From: Petaurus breviceps papuanus
Lineage: Eukaryota; Chordata; Mammalia; Diprotodontia; Petauridae
Assembly (NCBI GenBank): GCA_028583685.1
Contig: JAMXIF010001195.1
Coordinates: 18,942,147 to 19,006,146 of the forward strand
DNA: 64,000 nt
Direction: 5' to 3'
Positions within the stretch are counted from its first letter, which is position 1, and each line of letters begins with the position of its first letter. The translations under genes and the position numbers were made by a program. The notes beneath the pieces were generated by a model. It was given only the letters and a program-made list of their open reading frames with translations. It had not been told where the DNA came from and ran no database searches. This document shows positions 1 through 9,242 of this stretch, in pieces.

Positions 1-75
1 ACCTACATCACAGGGTTGTGAGGATCAAATGATATGATATTTACAAAAGTCCTTAGTTCAGAGCTTGGCACATGG
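1..75 (+). repeat. MIR/THER SINE, 3' part
   Basis: The segment reads CACAGGGTTGTGAGGATCAA followed by an AGCTTGGCACATGG-like end. This is the typical 3' portion of MIR-class CORE-SINEs in sense orientation. The 5' part lies outside the window. Confidence 0.7.
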
Positions 76-201
76 GATTTTTTTATAAGTGCTTATTCCT
101 CTCCTCTTCTACTCCCCCAACCCCTTTACAAATTCACAGCTTCAGTCCCGATTCTGTGTTTTGTGAAACCATTAAAAATGTGCAGTTTTGGTAAATGCTA
201 T

Positions 202-244
202 AAGAAAACGTGAAACCAAGTGAAAGGAAACAAAATATGTAGTC
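202..244. repeat. 5' target-site duplication of the large L1 (43 bp)
   Basis: Positions 202-244 repeat at 5088-5130 with a single mismatch (C at 209, T at 5095). The two copies directly bracket the L1 body and its A-rich tail. They are therefore the duplicated insertion site. At 43 bp the duplication is much longer than the usual 7-20 bp of L1. Confidence 0.9.
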
Positions 245-469
245 CCCATATGAGAAGCTGACCACTGTCAATATCGAAATGTATATGATTATCATGACCT
301 TTAAAAGGGTTATACATAGATAGTGGGTGTGGGGATAAATGAACTAATCTGATGACAAAAAAAGAAAAGCCTTATAAGGGGGTCAAAGGGACTGTAATGG
401 GATAAAAGGAAAGGATGAGACAGAAAAAGGTAAATTAATGCCACACGAAGAGGCATAAAATCACACTAT

Positions 470-706
470 AATAGAGGGGAAGGAAAGAGGGAGAGTAACA
501 TCATTTGAACATTATTCTCACTGGTTTTGGTTCAAAGAGGGATCAACATAATCAGATAAGTTTAAGGTTCTAATGTGAAAAGACACGAACACTCATTAAA
601 TAGAGGGAAAGGAGGGAGGGAGAGGAGCACTGTATGACATTTACTCTCATTGGTTTGGGGTCAAAGGGGGAATAATATACTCTGATAAGTATAAAAATCT
701 ATTGTG
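470..706 (+). repeat. Imperfect tandem duplication (about 129 bp) in the L1 inter-ORF spacer
   Basis: Segment 470-577 (starting AATAGAGGGGAAGG) recurs at 599-706 (AATAGAGGGAAAGG). Both contain the block TTCTCACTGGTTTTGG or CTCTCATTGGTTTGGGG followed by TCAAAG, then CAGATAAG or CTGATAAG. The equivalent spacer of the minus-strand L1 near 61.5 kb has only one such unit. The duplication therefore belongs to this copy or its subfamily. Confidence 0.8.
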
Positions 707-833
707 TCCTATAGGCAGTAGGAGGGTAAAGGGGGGATAAAAGGGCGGGGGGAGTGTGATGGTCAAAAGGAAAACCCTTAAGGAGGAGAAGGGAGAAGGA
801 AGAAACAAAAACATAAGCAGGGGAGGGAATAGG

Positions 834-1457
834 ATGGAGGGAAAGAGACAGATAGTCACCATTTCCGTGAATGTGAATTGAAGGAACTCTCCCAAAAAAC
901 TGAGGCAGATAACAGAATGGATTAAAAACCATAATCCTACAATATGCTGTGTACAAGAAACACATTTGAAACAAAGGGATACCAAAGGGTAAAGGTAAAA
1001 GGCTGGAGTAGAATATATTATGCCTCAGCTAAAGTAAAAAAAAAAAAAGCAGGGGTAGCAATCCTTATCTCACATAAAGCAAAAGCAGAAATAGATCTAA
1101 TTAAGAGATAAGGAAGGAAAATATATCCTGCGAAAAGGCACCATCGAGAATGAAGCAATATCATTACTTAACATATATGCACCAAGTAATATAGCATCCA
1201 AATTCCTAGAGGAGAAGGTAAAGGAATTAGAGGAAGAAATAGATAGCAAAACTATACTAGTGGGGGACCTTAATCTCCCCCTCTCTGAACTTGATAAAAC
1301 CAACCTCAAAATAAACAAGAAAGAAGTTAAGGAGGCAAATAGAATTCTAGAGAGGCTAGATATGATAGATCTCTGCAGAAAACTGTATGGGGATAAAAAG
1401 GAATATACTTTCTTCTCAGCAGTCCATGGCACAAACTCAAAATTGACCATGTACTAG
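834..1457 (+). pseudogene. L1-a ORF2 endonuclease domain (decayed)
   Basis: This is the apurinic/apyrimidinic-type endonuclease that nicks target DNA in L1 retrotransposition. The likely ORF2 start is the ATG at 834, giving MEGKRQIVTISVNVN, which aligns with the SHITILTLNIN start of human ORF2. A stop follows where human ORF2 has the glycine after NIN. Further on are TICCVQETHLKQRDTKG, ISLLNIYAPSN, ILVGDLNLPLSELD and DKKEYTFFSAVHGTNSKL. The invariant E of QETH is kept. GDFN has become GDLN. The terminal SDH region lies after a frame break. The frame shifts several times, including near 1000, 1120 and 1450. Confidence 0.9.
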
Positions 1458-1539
1458 GGCATAAAAAAACCTCACAATTCAGTGCAGAAAGGCAGAAATA
1501 TTAAATGCATCCTTCTCAGATTATGATGCAATAAAAATT

Positions 1540-3244
1540 ATGTGCAATAAATGGCCATGGAAAGACAGACTAAAAACTAATTGGAAATTAAACAATTTAA
1601 TCCTAAAGAATGAGTGGGTCAAACAAGAAATTATAGAAACAATCAGTATTTTCATTCAAGAGAATGATAATAATGAGAGAACATACAAAAATTTGTGGGA
1701 TGCATTAAAGGAAGTTCTTAGGGGAAGTTTTATATCCCTGAGTGCAAACATGAATAAATTAGAGAAAAGGGAGGTCAAGGAATTGGGCATGCAATTGAAA
1801 AACCTAGAAAAAGAACAAGTTGAAAATCCCCAATTAAGTACTAAGTTAGAAATACTGAAAACCAAAGGAGAGATTAATAAAATTGAAATTAAGAAAACTA
1901 TTGAATTGATAAATAAAACTAAGAGCTGGTTTTATGAAAAAACCAATAAAATTGGTAGACCCTTAGTCAATATGATAAAAAAAAGAAAGAAGAAAACCAA
2001 ATTATGAGTATCAAAAATGATAAGGGTGAATCTATCTCCAATGAAGAGGAAATCAAAACAAGAATTAGGAATTATTTTTCCCAACAGTATGCACACAAAT
2101 TTTAGTCTTAGTGAAATGGATGAATATTTACAAAAATACAAGTTGCCCAGATTAACTGAAGAGGAAGTAAATTACTTAAATAACCCCATCTCTGAAAAAG
2201 AAATCAAACAAGCCATCAGTGAACTCCCTAGGAAAAAAATCTCCAGGGTCAGATGGATTGACTAGTGAATTCTATTAAACATTTAAAGAACAATTGATTC
2301 CAATACTCTACAAACTATTTAGGAAAATTAGTGAAGAAGGAGTCCTACCAAATTCTTTTTATGACACAAATATGGTACTGATACCTAAATCAGGAAGAGA
2401 TAAAACAGAAAAAGAAAATCGTAGACCAATTTCCCTCATGAATATAGAGGCAAAGATTTTAAACAAAATATTAATAAAAACACTAAAACAACTTATCACA
2501 AGAATAATACACTTTGATCAGGGAGGATTTATTCCAGGAATGCAATGATTATTTAATATTAGGAGAACCATCAGTATAATTGATTATATCAACAATAAAA
2601 CTAGCAGAAACCACATGATTATCTCAATAGATGCAGAAAAGGCTTTTGACAAAATACAACATTCATTCCTGTTAAAAACACTGGAAAATACAGGAATAAA
2701 TGGAGCCTTCCTTAAAGTAATAGGTAGTATCTATTTAAAGCCATCAGCAAGTATTATATGTAATGGGGAGAAGCTAGAAGCATTTCCCATAAGATCAGGG
2801 GTGAAACAAGGGTGTTCACTATCACCCCTCTTATTCAATCTGGTACTAGAAATGTTAGCAGTAGCAATTAGAGAAGAAAAAGAAATCAAAGGAATCGAAT
2901 TAGGCAAAGAAGAGACCAAGCTATCACTCTTTGCAGATGATATGATTATATACTTAGAGAATCCTAGAGAATCAAGTAAAAAAAAACTACTTGAGACAAT
3001 AAATAAATTTGGCAAAGTTGCAGGATATAAAATAAACCCACATAAATCCTCAGTATTCCTGTATATTTCTAATGTAATTCAACAGCAAGAGATAGAGAGA
3101 GAAATCACATTTAAAGTTACTGTAGACATTATAAAATATTTGGGAATCTACCTCCCAAAACAAACCCAGGACCTATATGATCACAACTACAAAACGCTTT
3201 TCACACAAATAAAGTCAGACCTAACTAATTGGAAAAAATATTAA
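1540..3244 (+). pseudogene. L1-a ORF2 middle region and reverse transcriptase (decayed)
   Basis: This is L1 reverse transcriptase, which copies L1 RNA at the nicked target. Four consecutive open pieces (1540-2007, 2017-2265, 2294-2548, 2615-3244) carry the linker and the RT palm. Visible RT motifs are [69 protein letters not shown] and the catalytic FADDMIIYLENP (FADD at about 2930-2941). The last piece is an intact 209-codon frame through the catalytic core. Stops and shifts separate the pieces. Confidence 0.93.
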
Positions 3245-4408
3245 TTTCTCATGGCTGGGTCAAGCTAATATAATAAAAATGACTTTATCTAAATTAAATT
3301 ATATATTTAGTGCCATACCAATCAATTTACCAAAAAAAACACTATTTTATAGAGCTAGAAAATATAGTAACAAAATTCATTTAGAAGAACAAATGGTCCA
3401 GAATATCAAGGGAATTAATGAAAAGAAATGCTAGGGAAGGTGGAAAAGCTATACCAGATTTCAATCTGTATTATAAAGCAGCAGTCATCAAAACTACTTG
3501 GTATTGGCTGAGGAATAGAGTAGTGGATCAATGGCATAGATTGGGCACACGAGACTCAGCAGTCAATGACTACAGTAATCTATTGTTTGATAAACCCCAA
3601 GACCCTATTTTTTGGGATAAGAACTCATTATTTGACAAAAACTGCTAGGAAAACTGGAATATAGTATAACAGAAACTGGGCATAGACCATTATCTAACAC
3701 CATATACCAAAATCAAGTCTAAATGGGTGCATGATCTAGGTATAAAGTTTGATACTGTAAGCAGTCTTGTAAAACAAGGAAGAGTTTACCTGTCAGATTT
3801 GTGGAGAGTGGAAGACTTTACGACCAAACAAGAATTAGAGAGCATTATAAAATGCAAAATGGGTAATTTTGACTACATTAAATTGAAAAGCTTCTGTACA
3901 AACAAAGCCAATGTAACCAAGATTAAGAGGGAAATGGGAAACTGGGACACAATTTTTATAATGTATGTCACTGATAAAGGACTCATTTCTAAAATATACA
4001 GAGAATTGAGTCAAATTTATAAGAAAACAAGTCATTCCCCAATTGATAAATGGTCAAAGGATGTGAACAATCAGTTTTCAGAGGAAGAAAGTAAAGATAT
4101 CTATAAGCATATGAAGACATGCTCTAAATCACTATTGATTAGAGAAATGCACATCAAAACAACTCTGAGGTACTATATCTCACCAGTCAGATTGGCTAAG
4201 ATGACAAAACAGGAAAATGACAAATGCTGAAGAGGATGTGAGCAAATTGGAACATTAATGCATTGCTGGTGGAGTTGTGAACAGATCCAACATTTCTGGA
4301 GAGCAATCTGGAATTATGCCCAAAGGTCTATAAACAATTTTATACCCTTTGACCCAGCAATGTCACTGCTAGGGTTATATCCCAAAAAGATCATAGAAGT
4401 GGGAGGAA

Positions 4409-4458
<50 letters not shown>

Positions 4459-4635
4459 AATATTTATAGTAGCTCTTTTTGTGGTGGCAAAGAATTGGAA
4501 ATTAAGGGATTAAGGGGGTGCCCATCAATTGGGGAATGGCTGAACAAGTTGTGGTATATGCATGTAATGGAATACTATTGTGCTATAAGAAACAAGGAGC
4601 AGATTGACTTCATATTTCCCTGGAGATGCTTATAA
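3245..4635 (+). pseudogene. L1-a ORF2 C-terminal region (decayed)
   Basis: This is the L1 ORF2 thumb and C-terminus. Open pieces carry EGGKAIPDFNLYYKAAVIKT and WYWLRNRVVDQW (3418-3648), then IKLKSFCTNKANVTKIKREM (3727-4230). The cysteine knuckle CWWSCEQIQHFWRAIW is at 4264-4310 and FDPAMSLLGLYPKKI follows. A TATC microsatellite interrupts the coding sequence at 4409-4458. Beyond it, KLWYMHVMEYYCAIRNKEQI-type sequence still matches the end of L1 ORF2. Confidence 0.9.
4409..4458 (+). repeat. (TATC)n microsatellite inside L1 ORF2
   Basis: About 12 perfect TATC units replace part of the ORF2 C-terminal coding region. They produce an artificial (IYLS)n frame. The tract has probably expanded since insertion. 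Confidence 0.95.
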
Positions 4636-5087
4636 GAACTGATGCTGAGTGAGAAGAGTAGAGCCAGGAGAAATTTGTACACAATTACAGACACATCATA
4701 TGTGTGATGACCAACTTTGATAGACTGGACTCTTCTCAGCAATGCAGTGATATAAGTCAATTCCAAAAGACTCATGAGGGAGACAGATGTCTACATCCAG
4801 AGAAAGAACTAGAAAGAACTGTATGAATCCAGATTGAAGCAAACTACCTGATCTTTTTCTTTTTCGGTTTTGTTTCTTCTTTACCATTTTTCATTCCATC
4901 TGATACAATCCATCTTTATAACCTGACTAATGTCTAATGTGAAAGTATTTGCAGATCTTATACTTGATTGTATGCAGTCATGGGGGGGGGGCGGGAAGGG
5001 GAGGAAAGGAGAGAAAATTTGAAACTCAAGGAATTGTGGAATTGAATCTTGTAACTAAAAGTAAAAAAATTAATAAATACAAAAAAA
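4636..5087 (+). other. L1-a 3' UTR with G-run and A-rich tail
   Basis: This noncoding end follows ORF2 and contains a short G-rich tract (4982-4999). It then has AATTGTGGAATTGAATCTTG and the tail AAAAAAATTAATAAATAC followed by A9 (5061-5089). G-rich 3' UTR tracts are common in mammalian L1s. The tail abuts the 3' target-site duplication. Confidence 0.85.
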
Positions 5088-5130
5088 AAGAAAATGTGAA
5101 ACCAAGTGAAAGGAAACAAAATATGTAGTC
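5088..5130. repeat. 3' target-site duplication of L1-a
   Basis: This is the second copy of the 43-bp duplication described at 202-244 (42 of 43 bases identical). Beyond it the pre-insertion locus resumes, with a short TG/TA-rich patch at 5157-5190. Confidence 0.9.
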
Positions 5131-5324
5131 ACAGACCATTTGTAAAGATGATTCACAGTGTGTGTGTACACATACATATATACACACAGATATTGATAGT
5201 CATATGTGATATGGCTGGAAAATTAGGGTAGCTTCCACTGAGTCTAACGTGACCATTTAATTAGATACACAATTTTTTAAGGAAAAGGTCAATGGAATTT
5301 GTACCATATTCACAAAGGACCCTG

Positions 5325-5487
5325 CCTGTTCTCATTTAATCCTCACGACAACCCTGTGGTGTTGGTACTACTACATTTTTTTTAATAGATGAGGAAACTG
5401 AGGCTAAAGCAAGATATGTGTCTTGTCAGGGACAGAAATCAAACTCATGTGTTCCCTGACTTTATGTCCAATTCTCTACTTCCTAGT
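5325..5487 (-). repeat. MIR SINE, antisense
   Basis: TTAATCCTCACGACAACCCT, then GATGAGGAAACTGAGGC and a GTCAGGGACAGAAATCAAAC-like stretch follow the reverse complement of MIR from its 3' end toward its tRNA-like head. Confidence 0.75.
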
Positions 5488-5660
5488 TTCCTTTGTTGTT
5501 CAGTCATGTCCTATCCTTTGTCCATGTATTTGTGCATGATGTGTTCTTGGCAAAGATACCAGAGTGGTTTGCCATTTCCTTCTCCAGTGTGTCCCAATTT
5601 TACAGATGGGGAACTGAGACAAATAGGGCTTTAAGTGACTTGCCCAGGGTCTCACCTTTA
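5488..5660 (-). repeat. MAR1-type CORE-SINE, antisense
   Basis: GTTGTTCAGTCATGTCC, GGCAAAGATACCAGAGTGG, TTGCCATTTCCTTCTCCAG and GACTTGCCCAGGGTC occur in the order of the marsupial MAR1 reverse complement. The tRNA-like head is missing. Confidence 0.8.
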
Positions 5661-5860
5661 GTAAGTTCTAGTCAATAGTTACTTACTGTGATACTTCCTG
5701 TGTACCAGGCACTGAGCTAAGCACTGGAGATACCAAGAGAAAGCAAAACAAACAAACAAACAAACAGTCCCTGCCCTCAAGAAGCTTCTATTCAATGTCC
5801 TGTCTGAGGACGGCAAGTAAAATACAAACATGATATATGTATTCATTACCACAGCCATTT
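5661..5860 (-). repeat. L2 LINE 3' end, antisense
   Basis: TGTACCAGGCACTGAGCTAA, a GCACTGGAGATACCAAGAG-like stretch and CAGTCCCTGCCCTCAAGAAG are the reverse complement of the L2 3' terminus. A (CAAA)n expansion sits at 5750-5765. Confidence 0.75.
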
Positions 5861-5869
5861 GAATTCTGA

Positions 5870-6005
5870 CTGCCATTTTATTATCTGTGTGTCTTTGGGC
5901 ACATCATGAAACCTTTGTTTCAAGTATAAAATGTGGGAGGTTGGACAAGATGATGTTTGAGAGCTCTTCCAATCATAGACTGATATTTCTATGATCTTCT
6001 GCCTA
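5870..6005 (+). repeat. MIR-class SINE with CR1-like tail
   Basis: GTGTCTTTGGGCACATCA, then GGAGGTTGGACAAGATGATG and GAGCTCTTCCAATCATAGAC match MIR-type relics. Their tail resembles the CR1/L3 3' end (GGTTGGACTAGATGA type). Confidence 0.6.
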
Positions 6006-6009
6006 AATC

Positions 6010-6535
6010 CTGGCAATCATTATTGTGCTATAAGAAATGATGAGCTCAATGATCTCAGAAAAAATATGGAAAAAAACACAAAAATAATGAAGAGCTAAAT
6101 GAACAGAACCAAGAGAAAACTGAATATAGTAAGAGCAACGTTGTTTTGAGAATGACTTTGAGCAAATAAGTCATTTTGATTTTTAAATACCCCAAATAAC
6201 TATAAAGGGCATATTAAGGAAGATACTATCTGCATCCAGGGAAAAGAACTGATGTATAGATATGTGGACCAATTTTACACACATACACACACACACAAAC
6301 GCACACATAAACACACACACACACCTTTTTGTATCTAATGGTAGTCAACATTGGGGTGGAGGGGAAGGAAGAAAAAAGGGGGAAAAAAGGAAAGTTACAT
6401 GATAACTTTGGAGTGGATTTAAAAGGAATAGCAAGTTGTACATAGTGGATATGCAGTTTCATGTACAATCATCTTTTTGTTGTACGATGTCATTGAAATG
6501 CTTGTTTCATTCCATATTTTTTTAAAATCATAGAG
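6010..6535 (+). mobile_element. Older L1 3' UTR fragment
   Basis: The segment contains ATTGTGCTATAAGAAATGAT (end of ORF2) and GAACAGAACCAAGAG. It then has the 3' UTR with GGTAGTCAACATTGGGGTGG and CAGTTTCATGTACAATCATC. A second copy of the same 3' UTR lies at 32826-33180. An interrupted (CA)n tract occupies 6276-6325. Confidence 0.75.
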
Positions 6536-6654
6536 TTGGATCAGAGTGTCCAATCACAGATCTAAAGAAAGAGAAATCAGACAGTGAATGGAAATATCAA
6601 AAGGGGAAATCAGCCTTTTATAGCACGGCTTTTAGGACGAGGCTATGGTGCTTC

Positions 6655-6905
6655 TAGGCCGGTAAGTGGGCAAAGTGGATAAAATGTAAGACCTGAGTCA
6701 GGAAGATTCATCTTCCCAAGTTCCAATCTGGACTCAGACACTTACTAGCGGTGTGACCCTGGGCACATCACTTAACTCTGTTTGCCTCAGTTTTCTCATC
6801 TGTAAAATGAGCTGGAGAAGGAAAGAGCAAACCACCCCAGTATCTCAGCTGAGAAAATCCCAAAAGGAATCATGAAGAATCAGATATGATTGAAAAGACT
6901 GCAGA
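6655..6905 (+). repeat. MAR1-type CORE-SINE, near full length
   Basis: The head (GGCAAAGTGGATAAAATG, GAGTCAGGAAGATTCATCTT) is followed by GTGTGACCCTGGGCACATCA, GCCTCAGTTTTCTCATCTG and GAGCTGGAGAAGGAAAGAGC. It ends in a CAGATATGATTGAAAAG-like stretch. Orientation and order match sense MAR1. Confidence 0.85.
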
Positions 6906-8010
6906 AGTGATACTTCTGGTGCTGGCCACTTTGTATGACCGACATTTAATAATTTTTGGACTCTGATTTTGTACGATGTCTGCCCTTACCTGGCGGTACA
7001 CTCCGATGGTCTCTACGTCTTTTGAGTTCAGCCTGGGCAATAAGGGTCAAGAAAGAGTGGAGAGCATTAACAAGCAATCTGATACTAGAGAGGTGATAAG
7101 CAGATACGGGAGCTTAACTCCCCTGTTACTCTAACCGCCTTTCTCTTTTTTCTCATTTGCTAAACAACAAAAAGAAGAAACGTTGTTACTACTTTTTCCT
7201 CTCTTTTATATAAAATACGTTTTTGCCTAATTTCATTTTTCTCACTGTCTGCCTCCATCCTTGCTGCCCTCCCCACTTCTCTTTTGAAAAGGTAATGTGC
7301 AGTTACCAAAGGGTTACTAGAGCTCTTGCCCAACATTTAACAAATCTGACATGAAGTAGGAAAAAGCTAAATGATGGCATGTTGATGGATCCTTGAAGCT
7401 TCCTCTCATTGCTGAGTTATTTGTTCTATTTGAAACTTATTCAAAAGACGTACTTTAAGTTGGTATCAACCTTTATATATATATATATATATCCCATTTC
7501 TACTTAAATAGATTGTATTTAGGTAAAGATTTAGTGTCAATGTTTTATTCTCTAGATAATTAAGGCCAATGAACACATATTATGGCTTAATTGACAGTGT
7601 GAAATGATTGCTTACCTAGATTAATCTATAGGGAGGATCTGCATTGGCTATAAAGATACTAAAACCATCACACCAAATGTTTCTTCTTTCACTATCTGTC
7701 AGACACTTTGAGGACAAATATGTACAAGGGCTGGGATTTTGCTATTGTCTAATGTGTTTTAGTATAAACCCTAGAAAGTTGAGGGAATCATTTATAAGTT
7801 GAACAATTTTCTCCATGTCATTTACCTAATAACCTTTTCTTAGGATGAGGCTATAGTTGAATGTGGGAAAAACACCCAATAAATTACCAGACTAATATGT
7901 GTAATTATTTTTTAAATTTAAAAATGACTGCATTAAATTTTGTCTTTATGTTTCTTACATTTCTGACTATATTCCTCCCTTCACCCTTCTCATACAGTTA
8001 AACCTTTTAG
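6906..8010. other. No gene or repeat recognised; short (TA)n
   Basis: About 1.1 kb appears single-copy or too diverged to name. It contains a (TA)n microsatellite at about 7472-7491 and no open frame of coding character. Confidence 0.5.
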
Positions 8011-8375
8011 CAGTAATTCTTAACCTAGCATCCCTGGATTTCAAGGCATCTGTGAACATAGAATGGAAAAAAAATCTTTTTTTCCCCAATATAATTAGTT
8101 TCCTAGGTACTCCTATATGTTTTATTAATTCAAAACCATTTTTTGGGCTTATTTTTGGAGGGCAATTGGGTTTAAGTAACTTGCCCAAGGCTACACGGTT
8201 AGTTTTTTTTTTGGGGGGGGGATGGGTGTTAAGTGTCTGAGGCTGGAACCGAACCTGGGTCCTCCTGACTCTGGGGCCGGAGCTTTACTCACTGTGCCAC
8301 CTAGCACCCCCAAAACCATTGCTCTAAAAAAAGTTTCCTCCAGACTCCCAAAAAGGTCCATGCTAAAAGGGTAAA
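8011..8375. mobile_element. hAT-like MITE split by a SINE
   Basis: The left end CAGTAATTCTTAACCTAGCA and a right end with GGTCCATGCTAAAAGGGTAA resemble hAT termini of the CAGNGGTTCTTAACC type. The interior has ATAATTAGTTTCCTAGGTAC, which resembles the relic near 17.9-18.06 kb. A SINE at 8141-8310 interrupts it. No transposase is present, so this would be non-autonomous. Confidence 0.5.
8141..8310 (-). mobile_element. WSINE-type tRNA-derived SINE, antisense, with 10-bp TSD
   Basis: TTTTTGGAGGGCAATTGGG, AACTTGCCCAAGGCTACACG, TGTCTGAGGCTGGAACCGAA and CACTGTGCCACCTAG form the reverse complement of the marsupial SINE. CAAAACCATT at 8131-8140 and 8311-8320 is the target-site duplication. The A-tail appears as T-rich sequence on the left. 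Confidence 0.85.
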
Positions 8376-9094
8376 ACTATCTACATTATAATAGAGAACA
8401 AAAAAAAAAGAGAAAAATCCAGGTTCTATCAATACAGACAAAAATTAATTAATGAACTGATGAAAGAAATAATGCTGTTCAATTGATTGAATTTCAGTCA
8501 ACAACAACTCACATTTGCTTGAAATTGAAATGTTATATATCACACTTTCCCTGCCCTCATGGAGCTTATATTATTTATGTACCTGCTTCAATCTCAAACA
8601 CCTTTAAGCCTAATTTTTCTCACTTCTTTTTGAAGAGCTCTATGAAAGGGAAGAATTTTTGGAATCACTTGAACACTTGTGCTTGTAAAAAAAAGCTATC
8701 ATTCTGAGAACCTCATACTTAGCATAGTCCTGGCATAGGCAGAGAATATATGAAAGAATTCTTATGTCATACAGTAAATGCCCATTGAGTCTGACAATCA
8801 TATTGCAGGATTGTTAGCCATCAGTCATAAATTATTATACTAAATAAGAAAAACTGGAAATAAGTGAGCTAGTTGATGGACAGGACAGTAACCATGTACT
8901 TGTGCCTGCAGTAAGCTGTTGCACCATACCCTTTGTTGTTGCTTCATACCCTTCACAATTCTTCTGCCCACTCTTGGCTCAGAATCATTTTCATCCAGCT
9001 GGATTTGAGATACAACTGCCACTACATTAAAAGGCAAAAGAAGAGAGGGCGAATTTCTTCTTGAGTTTCCCTGTATCTTTTTCTCAGCCTCTCA
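8376..9094. other. No gene recognised
   Basis: The stretch is AT-rich, with an A-run near 8400 and no recognisable element or coding frame. Confidence 0.4.
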
Positions 9095-9225
9095 ATCGTA
9101 ATAATAGTTGGTTTTTATACAGTGCTCTAAAGTTTTCTAAGTTATCTCATTTTATCCTCACAACAAGCCTGTGAAGTACGTACTATCTCCATGTTATAGG
9201 TGAACAAATTGGCTGAGGGAGCTTT
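9095..9225 (-). repeat. MIR-class SINE, antisense
   Basis: TTATCTCATTTTATCCTCAC and AACAAGCCTGTGAAGTACGT followed by the CTATCTCC block match the antisense MIR 3' half. Confidence 0.7.
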
Positions 9226-9242
9226 AGGAATAAGAGCCAGCA

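Larger units (their letters stand above)
245..5087 (+). mobile_element. LINE-1 element (L1-a), 5'-truncated, about 4.8 kb
   Basis: This is a non-LTR retrotransposon. In order it contains the inter-ORF spacer (245-833), ORF2 endonuclease, reverse transcriptase, the cysteine-rich C-terminus, a 3' UTR with a G-run and an A-rich tail. Target-site duplications of 43 bp flank it. It lacks the 5' UTR and ORF1 and begins in the spacer, by comparison with the third L1 at 61-63.5 kb. ORF2 is broken into at least eight frames, so the copy is dead. The near-identical duplications argue for a moderate rather than ancient age. Confidence 0.95.

Noticed and set aside
647-985. 112-codon and 91-codon minus-strand frames near the window start
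   Set aside because: They are the complement of the purine-rich L1 spacer and endonuclease start. The proline/leucine/phenylalanine-rich product is what a purine-rich plus strand gives.
1097-1450. 117-codon minus-strand frame
   Set aside because: It is antisense to the L1 endonuclease and has no independent support.
4258-4635. 125-codon frame with an (IYLS)n repeat
   Set aside because: The repeat comes from the TATC microsatellite inside decayed L1 ORF2. It is not a repeat protein.
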